Assembly: GCA_937920455.1 (NCBI GenBank)
Contig: CALETX010000413.1
Span: 1-5,006, forward strand
DNA from: an uncultured bacterium
GTDB lineage: Bacteria; Verrucomicrobiota; Kiritimatiellia; UBA8416; CALETX01
Direction: 5' to 3'
Length of the DNA: 5,006 bases
In this document: positions 1 to 5,006 of the stretch, in pieces
Layout: each line of letters starts with the position of its first letter
Numbering within the stretch: position 1 is the first letter of the stretch
Translations under genes and position numbers: made by a program
Notes under the pieces: model-generated
Seen by the model: only the letters and a program-made list of their open reading frames with translations
The model's database searches: none
What the model was told of the DNA's origin: nothing

Positions 1-53
1 CTTCTCTTCTTGAGTTGAAGAGCTTTCGCCTCCAGGAGTTCTTTTTGTCTCAT
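1..53 (-). CDS. 5' end of an unidentified gene, cut by the window edge
   Basis: An ATG at 53-51 opens a frame that stays open to the window edge: 17 complete codons reading MRQKELLEAKALQLKKR. The start is supported by a GGAG at 63-60, six bases upstream, and lies 18 bases after the stop of the radical SAM gene, so it is very probably the next gene of the same operon. The peptide is strongly charged (K, R, E) and looks like an amphipathic helix. Too little is present to assign a family. The style of the N-terminus recalls N-terminal-half transketolase-like subunits, which begin with a similar charged helix before a GHPGGS-type motif, but this is a weak resemblance and no diagnostic motif falls inside the window. 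Confidence 0.6.
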   Translation of the reverse strand, partial: MRQKELLEAKALQLKKR

Positions 54-59
54 GTTTGG

Positions 60-63
60 CTCC
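60..63 (-). promoter_or_regulatory. Ribosome binding site of the truncated gene at 53-1
   Basis: GGAG on the minus strand, six bases before the ATG at 53-51 and inside the 18-base gap after the radical SAM stop codon. It is the main reason for treating the short open frame at the left edge as a real gene start. Confidence 0.65.
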
Positions 64-71
64 GAGTCATT

Positions 72-1580
72 CTATAATGCTTTAGACGTTTCAAGCAAGC
101 GTCGGCGAATCTTATGACCTAGCATACGGTCTATGTGAGCGACCACCTTGTCGCCAAACTTATCCTGAACCATTTGGCGGTAACGCGGATTTCGGAAATA
201 TGTTTCAAAAGCATTGTCCCTGAAAGCCAGCACCTGCGCAGATGAAATCTTGCCTGTTGGGAGAGGCTGAGTCCAGTAACTGTGCTGCGAAAAAGCCTCC
301 CATCGCTCAGGCACAGCGCCCTCCGACATCGCTTTCTCGTAAAGCCTGGAACCTGGATATGGCATGACCGAATAAAAATTCACAAACTCACAGTTAAGCT
401 CGATAGCTAAATCGAGGGTGTCCTGCATGGTGTTCTCATCTTCCCCAGGCAGTCCAAACATGAAATTGCCGATAACGTATATGCCACTTTCCTGGATCTT
501 GCACACTGATTCAACTATGTTTCTCCTAAGAGCCTTGTTCACATTTGATCGAATTGCCTGGTTGCCCGCCTCGATTCCCAAACAAATCCAGTTAATTCCA
601 GCCTTCTTCATTTTTGGCAAAAGGCTGTCCGGTATGGTGTCTACTCTCCCATAAGCCCAAATATTCAAGTCAAGCCCTTTGCTGATTACAAGATCGCAGA
701 AAAGCTCAACCCGCTTCGGCTGGAGTATGAATAACTCATCTGCAAAACGAATATTCCGCACCTTGAAGCGAGACCTCAGACTTTCAAGCGTCTCCACAAC
801 AGACTCTATCGGCCAATGCCGCCACAAAGGTCGACGGTTTGTCAGGACGTGAATACAACAATAATCACAGTCATACGGACAGCCCAACGAAGTGTAAAGA
901 GAAGCGTAAGGACTGCGAACATCCGAAAAATCAGAACGCCCTGAACGAGCGAAGTCTTGGAAACAGTGCCAGTTATGAGCGCGGTATTTGGAAATATCAC
1001 ACAAGAGGTCCCAAGCATACTCAGGATAATCTTCGGCAAGCTGTGTAATAATAGGCGGATCTCCCGTATATTCATATCCGCCAGCACGTCGTCGGTGCCA
1101 TAAACCAGGCACCTCCTCGATCTGCCTCTTCCCTCTGAAGAAATCCACCAGACCCGAGATAGAATGCAGAGCCTCTCCGCACACCACATAATCGGCCGGT
1201 TCCTGGCTCAGGGTGAGCTGGGGCAAGACGGTCGGATGAGTTCCTCCCAACGCCACAGGCTGTTCCGGAGCCACTGCTTTCAATACAGTCAATGCCTCGT
1301 GAGCCGCAGGCATCGTTTGAGTTGATGCTGACGGATGGTGACCATATACAAGCATCACCACCAGCCGAGGCCTATGCCGGCGAAGGATATTTGACGCAAT
1401 ATCCTTGTCCCAGCCCTGCACATTGATATCGTGAACAGCACATTCATATCCTTGACGACGCAAGGATCCGGCTAGCAGTAATGCCCAGATCGGAACATCA
1501 ACAGCAGTAAACTCGCGAGCCAAATCCTGATAGGCAATGGCCTGGTTCCCAGGATTTATGAACAGCACGTCAATCGCCAT
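72..1580 (-). CDS. Radical SAM protein with N-terminal B12-binding-like domain (502 aa)
   Basis: The N-terminal ~150 residues form a cobalamin-binding-like Rossmann domain. It opens with VLFINPG (5-11) and carries a GGTHPT segment (112-117) typical of B12-binding radical SAM proteins. The classical cobalamin motif DxHxxG appears as D51-I-N-V-Q-G56, with Asn for the axial His, so any cobalamin would be bound without His ligation. The radical SAM core follows: CPYDCDYC supplies the CxxxCxxC ligands for a [4Fe-4S] cluster (C234, C238, C241, with an extra C242). Next come IRFADELF (277-284), GIEAGNQ (335-341), GLPGED (376-381) and MPYPGSRLYE (406-415), all usual in this family. The ATG at 1580-1578 has GGAG nine bases upstream. 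It lies 77 bases after the reductase gene and 18 before the next. Members methylate unactivated carbons or carry out other radical steps on lipids, hopanoids and antibiotics. Its place in a sugar operon suggests a sugar or glycolipid substrate, but the reaction cannot be named. Confidence 0.92.
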   Translation of the reverse strand: MAIDVLFINPGNQAIAYQDLAREFTAVDVPIWALLLAGSLRRQGYECAVHDINVQGWDKDIASNILRRHRPRLVVMLVYGHHPSASTQTMPAAHEALTVLKAVAPEQPVALGGTHPTVLPQLTLSQEPADYVVCGEALHSISGLVDFFRGKRQIEEVPGLWHRRRAGGYEYTGDPPIITQLAEDYPEYAWDLLCDISKYRAHNWHCFQDFARSGRSDFSDVRSPYASLYTSLGCPYDCDYCCIHVLTNRRPLWRHWPIESVVETLESLRSRFKVRNIRFADELFILQPKRVELFCDLVISKGLDLNIWAYGRVDTIPDSLLPKMKKAGINWICLGIEAGNQAIRSNVNKALRRNIVESVCKIQESGIYVIGNFMFGLPGEDENTMQDTLDLAIELNCEFVNFYSVMPYPGSRLYEKAMSEGAVPERWEAFSQHSYWTQPLPTGKISSAQVLAFRDNAFETYFRNPRYRQMVQDKFGDKVVAHIDRMLGHKIRRRLLETSKAL

Positions 1581-1589
1581 GCCTCATTT

Positions 1590-1593
1590 CTCC
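1590..1593 (-). promoter_or_regulatory. Ribosome binding site of the radical SAM gene
   Basis: GGAG on the minus strand, nine bases before the ATG at 1580-1578. A second GAGG at 1585-1582 is only one base from the ATG and too close to serve. The site supports the chosen start, which also matches the usual beginning of a B12-binding-like domain. Confidence 0.6.
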
Positions 1594-1657
1594 ACCGAGT
1601 GGGCATTCTTGGGATCTAACTGCTGATGTCAACAAGTATCCTGTCTGTTTCAGCACT

Positions 1658-2608
1658 TTAGTTGCACCCACAATCATCCCCCGCCAGTCGTCTCTGAGCT
1701 GACTTACATGTTACACTCAGAGCTTCGTCGAAATTCCATATCGGCCGCCAGCCCATATCACGTAGCAAAGAACCATCCAGACATTTCACCGGCGCACCAT
1801 CCGGATATGAAGGATCAAATCTGACCCGGCCGTTGAATCCAACGAGCGAGCGAATCTTTTCAGCCAGCTCCGCCACAGTAATTGGACCAGTTCCGGTCAC
1901 ATTAACCGGCAGTTCACCATCATAGTGATCCATGATCCATACACAGGCGCGCCCCAAGTCGTCCTGATATATAAAATCCCGGCGCGGAGCACCTGTCCCC
2001 CATAGCACCACTTCTTCGTGCCCTTCATTTTTGGCGCGGAGCATCTTGGCAATCATGGAGTCAATGACATGAGCATCATCAGGATCTGACCTGTCGTCGG
2101 GTCCGAAGGGCGTGGCAGGAATAGCAACTATGAAATTATCGCCATATTGGCGCCTGTAAGCTCTACATAGCGTAAGCCCGGCTAATTTTGCAAGCCCATA
2201 TGCCTCACTTGTCGGTTCGAGAGGACCGCTGAACAAATAGTCAACCCGCATCGGCTGAGGACAATCCCGGGGATAAACACACGAACTTGCCAGATAAAGG
2301 AGCTTCGTGGTGCGGTTCTCATGGGCAGCGGAAAGAATGTTTGTTGCCGTCACCAGATTCTCAAGCATGAGGTCGGCAGGTTTTTTTCTGTTCAGTCCAA
2401 TGCCGCCTGAACTTGAGCCGGCCACAAACACGTACTCTGGATGCTCCTCTCTAAAAAAACGATTCACAGCCGTGCAATCATTCATATCCAATCCAATATC
2501 GTCATTGGTAATAATCCTGCGATAACCCAGTCGCTTAAGCTCGGAGTATACGGCATAACCCGGCAGGGTAGCGGCGCCAGCGACAAAGATGGCCGAATCT
2601 ATATTCAT
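1658..2608 (-). CDS. GDP-L-fucose synthase-like (Fcl/WcaG/ColC family) GDP-sugar reductase/epimerase (316 aa)
   Basis: This extended SDR enzyme is close in length and layout to GDP-L-fucose synthase (about 320 aa), which reduces GDP-4-keto-6-deoxymannose with NADPH after C3/C5 epimerisation. The catalytic set is complete: ASSCVYP gives S108 or S109 and C110, YGLAK gives Y137 and K141, and DDAHV gives H180. These sit one position after the E. coli Fcl residues as I recall them (S107, C109, Y136, K140, H179). Other family signatures are SGGIGLN (66-73), EPTSEAYGLAK, RRQYG (152-156), WGTGAPRRDF (203-212) and PDGAP (269-273). The N-terminal cofactor motif is odd: GAATLPG (11-17), where Fcl has GxxGxxG. 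The C-terminus ends in an unusual CGCN. The gene follows the ColD-like gene by 69 bases with its own AAAGG site. ColC, the GDP-colitose synthase, belongs to this family, so beside a ColD-like enzyme a C4 reductase acting on a 3-deoxy-4-keto sugar is more likely than true fucose synthesis. Confidence 0.9.
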   Translation of the reverse strand: MNIDSAIFVAGAATLPGYAVYSELKRLGYRRIITNDDIGLDMNDCTAVNRFFREEHPEYVFVAGSSSGGIGLNRKKPADLMLENLVTATNILSAAHENRTTKLLYLASSCVYPRDCPQPMRVDYLFSGPLEPTSEAYGLAKLAGLTLCRAYRRQYGDNFIVAIPATPFGPDDRSDPDDAHVIDSMIAKMLRAKNEGHEEVVLWGTGAPRRDFIYQDDLGRACVWIMDHYDGELPVNVTGTGPITVAELAEKIRSLVGFNGRVRFDPSYPDGAPVKCLDGSLLRDMGWRPIWNFDEALSVTCKSAQRRLAGDDCGCN

Positions 2609-2615
2609 CTTTTTG

Positions 2616-2620
2616 CCTTT
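2616..2620 (-). promoter_or_regulatory. Ribosome binding site of the Fcl-like gene
   Basis: AAAGG on the minus strand, seven bases before the ATG at 2608-2606, within the 69-base gap after the dehydratase-like gene. No terminator hairpin or convincing promoter is visible in that gap, so read-through from the upstream genes is expected. Confidence 0.5.
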
Positions 2621-2677
2621 AAACCATCAGACCACCTGAGAAGTAAAAGGCACTACCGATTTTGGCTATTCAAGAAA

Positions 2678-3862
2678 TCACTCGCCCCTCAGGCTGTTAA
2701 GTTCGTGACAGAGATCAATAATCTGCTTTCTTCCAAGTCCTGGGTAGTTGCCAATATAGAAGCCGTAAAAATGCACATGCTCAACCTCAGGAAAAAGCTT
2801 CCAATGGCCTCGAGGAACAATCCCCTTCAAGTACGGTTGACGCAGCTGATTTCCGCCGCCCGATGTTCCGCGACGATATTCGACGCCATTGTCATTCAGC
2901 AACTTTATCACAGCGTCTCGCAGTCTGGCATTTGCCTTCCTCAGAATTAATACAAACGCATAGTTCACGCTCCCCTCAAGCGCAAAGTCAGTCCTGTATT
3001 TTTCAGGATCAAGATTGCTTAGGAAAAGCCGAAAATTTTCCACACGTTTCGTGTTATTCTGATCCAGACGACGCAATTGGGAAAGCCCGATAACTGCGTT
3101 TATTTCTGTGCTTCTGTAGTTGCATGATGGATATGCAAAAATAAATTTCGGGTCCAGATCCCCATGTCTTCGTTCCCATCCTCTGCGGTACTCTTCAGAG
3201 TCTGCCTCTCTCACCATACCATGAGACCTCAACATCCGTGCCAGTTGATATATCTCATCGTCGTTAGTGCATATCATTCCGCCTTCGATCGTGCTCATGT
3301 GGTGGGCAAAATAAAATGAAAAGTTCGAGACAAGTCCAAATGTGCCAACCTTGCGTCCTTTGAAACTCGCGCCATGCGACTCGCACGCGTCTTCAATAAG
3401 AGGCACCCTCGCAGCCTTCAAACCCTGCAGTAATTTGTCGCTCAAGGCATTAAAGCCAAGCACATGCGTAAGAAATACGGCTTTTGTCTTGCGACTGATC
3501 TTTTTCAGTACCCTGTCAGCGTCCATTCCCAGAGTCCGAGGGTCAATATCCACAAATAGTGGCTTGTGCCCCGCCGCCAGGACTGAGGCAATATCCGAAA
3601 CCCACGTCAACGGCGGCACAATAATTTCGCCCGCGCCAAAAAGGTGCCTGATTATCGCCATAGTAATGAAGTTTGCCGAAGACCCGGAGTTGACGAACAC
3701 ACTGTGCTTGACGCCCAGCCATTCTGACCATGCCTGTTCAAAAGCCCTCACGTGCCCAGATTGCGTCAGAACTGGACAGCCTCTTTGCAGGAATCTGATC
3801 ACACTCCGAAGATCAGCAGTAGTGATATTGTCCCTCATCAAGGGCCATCTGATGCTATTCAC
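2678..3862 (-). CDS. ColD-like PLP-dependent GDP-4-keto-6-deoxy-sugar 3-dehydratase (DegT/DnrJ/EryC1/StrS fold, 394 aa)
   Basis: The fold is that of the DegT/DnrJ/EryC1/StrS sugar aminotransferases: NSGSSANF (58-65, cofactor phosphate), W87 (cofactor stacking), EDACESHGA (157-165, with D158 for the pyridine nitrogen) and S182. The lysine that normally bonds PLP is absent: FYFAHHMSTIEGG (183-195) has His187-His188, and His187 aligns with the lysine. ColD of colitose synthesis and RfbH-type dehydrases share this change, using the His as base to remove the C3 hydroxyl. Length (ColD about 388 aa), the CES and HHxxTxEGG segments and the IGNYPGL end favour ColD. No RfbH-like Fe-S cysteine set is evident. 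The frame is open back to an ATG at 3931, but that start would overlap hddA by 73 bases. I chose the GTG at 3862-3860, which overlaps the kinase stop as GTGA and has GGAGG ten bases upstream. Expected role: C3 deoxygenation of a GDP-4-keto-6-deoxy sugar, with glutamate regenerating the PMP cofactor. Confidence 0.88.
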   Translation of the reverse strand: MNSIRWPLMRDNITTADLRSVIRFLQRGCPVLTQSGHVRAFEQAWSEWLGVKHSVFVNSGSSANFITMAIIRHLFGAGEIIVPPLTWVSDIASVLAAGHKPLFVDIDPRTLGMDADRVLKKISRKTKAVFLTHVLGFNALSDKLLQGLKAARVPLIEDACESHGASFKGRKVGTFGLVSNFSFYFAHHMSTIEGGMICTNDDEIYQLARMLRSHGMVREADSEEYRRGWERRHGDLDPKFIFAYPSCNYRSTEINAVIGLSQLRRLDQNNTKRVENFRLFLSNLDPEKYRTDFALEGSVNYAFVLILRKANARLRDAVIKLLNDNGVEYRRGTSGGGNQLRQPYLKGIVPRGHWKLFPEVEHVHFYGFYIGNYPGLGRKQIIDLCHELNSLRGE

Positions 3863-4857
3863 GACAGTGGCGCCTCCGCTTGATAGAAAATAACCCGCGA
3901 TCCATCGTTCTCGAACCGGAACGGCACACATAAGTATTTCGAAAGAGCCTTCCGTACAGCGCTCTGGCGATCAGGCTCTACAAAAAGCAATAGGAATCCG
4001 CCGCCTCCTGCTCCACATATCTTGCCACCTATTGCTCCGGCCCGCCTAGCTGCTTCGTACATCCAATCAAGTTCCGCTGTGGATACGCCATCGGAAAGCG
4101 AACGCTTTATCATCCAGCTTTCGTGAAGAAGCGCTCCAAACTGACGAAGGTCCTCGCCATGGGTAAGGATCCTTAACGCATCTGACACCATTGCCTGCAT
4201 TGCGGAAAGCTCCCTCTCCTTGCACGCAATGTTGCGGACCTGGCTAACAGCCACCTCAGACGCCATTCTTGATATGCCGGTAAAAAAGAGCATTAGATGA
4301 TCTTGAAGCATATCCAGCTTCTCCTGCGCTAAAAGCACAGGGCGAACCCTAATCACATCGCCGGCCCCAAACTCAACATAGTTGAATCCACCATGAGCCG
4401 CTATTGTCTGATCCTGTGAACCAACAGTCTCGTGACAAAGCTCACGTTCAACGTAAATAGCCTCACGGACAAGCTGCTCCGGCCCGACTAGTTCGCCTTT
4501 CAAACCGTGCAGGGCGTGCAACAGGCCAACCACAAAAGACGAACTGGTGCCCAATCCACTCTGCTTAGGGAGGTCGCCGTCATGATGTATCTCGAGCCCG
4601 TCAGTAAATCCCATGAACTTGATACAAGCCCTAACCGCCGGATGAATGATTTCATCAACCGACTGCACCATTTCCACCTTGGAATAAACGATTCGATGTT
4701 TATGCTCAAAAAAGGGCGGCAGATATCTGCACGTCAGATAACAATATCGATTTATGCTTGTTGCAAGAACAGCACCCCCATGATTTTCATACCACTCCGG
4801 GTAATCCGTTCCCCCGCCAAAGAATGATACTCGATAAGGAGTCCGTGTTATGATCAT
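3859..4857 (-). CDS. hddA: D-glycero-alpha-D-manno-heptose 7-phosphate kinase, GHMP family (332 aa)
   Basis: HddA phosphorylates the anomeric oxygen of D-glycero-D-manno-heptose 7-phosphate with ATP to give the alpha-1,7-bisphosphate. This is the branch leading to GDP-activated heptose, in contrast to the ADP-heptose made for LPS core. All three GHMP motifs are present: RTPYRVSFFGGGTDYP (5-20), PKQSGLGTSSS (97-107, the ATP phosphate loop) and GGKICGAGGGGFLLL (277-291). GSQDQ (147-151) carries the likely catalytic Asp149. The stretch HRIVYSK (54-60) and the SFFGGGTDYPEWY opening are characteristic of HddA rather than galacto- or fucokinases, and the length is full for the family. The ATG at 4857-4855 comes four bases after the upstream epimerase stop. 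No Shine-Dalgarno is visible nearby (the nearest AAGG is about 30 bases away), so translation is probably coupled to that gene. The 3' end overlaps the ColD-like gene by four bases. Confidence 0.9.
   Translation of the reverse strand: MIITRTPYRVSFFGGGTDYPEWYENHGGAVLATSINRYCYLTCRYLPPFFEHKHRIVYSKVEMVQSVDEIIHPAVRACIKFMGFTDGLEIHHDGDLPKQSGLGTSSSFVVGLLHALHGLKGELVGPEQLVREAIYVERELCHETVGSQDQTIAAHGGFNYVEFGAGDVIRVRPVLLAQEKLDMLQDHLMLFFTGISRMASEVAVSQVRNIACKERELSAMQAMVSDALRILTHGEDLRQFGALLHESWMIKRSLSDGVSTAELDWMYEAARRAGAIGGKICGAGGGGFLLLFVEPDRQSAVRKALSKYLCVPFRFENDGSRVIFYQAEAPLS
3873..3877 (-). promoter_or_regulatory. Ribosome binding site that fixes the GTG start of the ColD-like gene
   Basis: A perfect GGAGG on the minus strand, ten bases before the GTG at 3862-3860 and inside the 3' end of hddA. 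It is the strongest ribosome binding site in the window. It decides for the GTG, because the upstream in-frame ATG at 3931 would add 23 residues with no counterpart in the family. Confidence 0.75.
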
Positions 4858-4861
4858 AAAA

Positions 4862-5006
4862 TCAGATGTTCGTAAACTGACTGCGCCTTACGATTTCGTA
4901 TCCTTTGATCAGCTCCGTGATCCCATCCTGAAGAGAATACGCTGGCTTGTACCCTGTTCTTTCAATCTTTGCGTTGCTCACAACGTAATCTCGCCGATCC
5001 GGGTCG
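4862..5006 (-). CDS. C-terminus of an NAD-dependent epimerase/dehydratase (extended SDR), partial
   Basis: From the right edge a frame reads 47 residues to a TGA at 4864-4862. DPDRRDYVVSNAKIE followed by TGYKPAYSLQDGITELIKGY is the usual C-terminal substrate-domain ending of extended SDR sugar-nucleotide epimerases/dehydratases, where the DPxxRDYxVSN segment precedes the (T)G(Y/W)xP turn and the final helix. The Rossmann motif and the Tyr/Lys active site lie outside the window, so cofactor and reaction are unknown. The gene ends four bases before the hddA start, so the two are surely co-transcribed. Proteins with this ending commonly accompany hddA in GDP-heptose loci; the GDP-heptose C4-dehydrogenase/epimerase group of Campylobacter capsule clusters is one candidate. 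A GDP-mannose-type 4,6-dehydratase (Gmd) seems less likely, since Gmd ends differently. Confidence 0.85.
   Translation of the reverse strand, partial: DPDRRDYVVSNAKIERTGYKPAYSLQDGITELIKGYEIVRRSQFTNI

Noticed and set aside
842..1189. Open frame of 115 codons on the minus strand inside the radical SAM gene
   Set aside because: Out-of-frame overlap with the region encoding the CxxxCxxC core; the protein has no recognisable features.
1592..1602. Small hairpin CCAC-CGA-GTGG before the radical SAM gene as a possible regulatory or terminator stem
   Set aside because: The stem is only four base pairs with no U-tract, which is expected by chance. It overlaps the ribosome site but is too weak to claim regulation.
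2609..2677. Possible promoter or terminator in the 69-base gap after the ColD-like gene
   Set aside because: No inverted repeat with a U-run and no convincing -35/-10 pair was seen on the minus strand; only the AAAGG ribosome site is supported.
2441..2950. Open frame of 169 codons on the + strand across the ColD-like/Fcl-like junction
   Set aside because: It is antisense to two well-supported genes and shows no motif. It spans the 69-base gap only because that gap happens to lack stops in this frame.
2678..3862. Ordinary sugar aminotransferase (perosamine synthase type)
   Set aside because: The PLP-bonding lysine needed for transamination is replaced by His187, as in ColD-type dehydratases.
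3342..3893. Open frame of 183 codons on the + strand opposite the ColD-like gene
   Set aside because: It lies antisense to a gene with clear family motifs, has no recognisable domain, and has the low-complexity Ser/Thr/Leu-rich look of a shadow frame.
3863..3931. Longer ATG start for the ColD-like protein at 3931
   Set aside because: It has no family counterpart, would overlap hddA by 73 bases, and is inferior to the GTG at 3862, which has GGAGG ten bases upstream.
4507..4827. Open frame of 106 codons on the + strand opposite hddA
   Set aside because: Antisense shadow of the conserved N-terminal half of the kinase; no motif or sensible ribosome site.

Overview
The window is a single right-to-left (minus-strand) run of tightly packed genes: four complete coding regions plus the two ends of a fifth and sixth. 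No gap between genes exceeds 77 bases and no gene lies on the + strand. It looks like the interior of a nucleotide-sugar biosynthesis operon from a surface-polysaccharide locus (O-antigen, capsule or exopolysaccharide). Base composition is moderate, roughly half GC, and Shine-Dalgarno sites are ordinary, so a bacterium is likely. A Gram-negative host is plausible from the pathway, but the phylum cannot be fixed from this sequence.

Layout in transcription order, from high to low coordinates. (1) 5006-4862: C-terminal 47 residues of an NAD-dependent epimerase/dehydratase of the extended SDR family. (2) 4857-3859: a GHMP sugar kinase closely resembling HddA, D-glycero-alpha-D-manno-heptose 7-phosphate kinase. 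(3) 3862-2678: a DegT/DnrJ/EryC1/StrS-fold PLP enzyme that starts at a GTG overlapping the kinase stop. It has His-His where aminotransferases carry the PLP-binding lysine, which marks a ColD-type sugar 3-dehydratase rather than an aminotransferase. (4) 2608-1658: a GDP-L-fucose synthase-like (Fcl/WcaG/ColC family) reductase/epimerase with all catalytic residues but a degenerate nucleotide-binding glycine motif. (5) 1580-72: a radical SAM protein with an N-terminal B12-binding-like domain. (6) 53-1: the first 17 codons of another gene, with a good ribosome binding site.

How the genes may work together (inference). HddA commits heptose 7-phosphate to the GDP-D-glycero-D-manno-heptose route. 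The ColD-like and ColC/Fcl-like pair corresponds to the last two steps of GDP-colitose synthesis: C3 deoxygenation of a GDP-4-keto-6-deoxy sugar, then C4 reduction with or without C5 epimerisation. Heptose activation beside this pair suggests that the product is a GDP-3,6-dideoxyheptose, not a hexose. The radical SAM/B12-like enzyme and the truncated sixth gene could modify that sugar further. The other expected genes (GmhA, GmhB, HddC, a GDP-sugar 4,6-dehydratase, glycosyltransferases) are not in the window, so the full pathway cannot be confirmed here.
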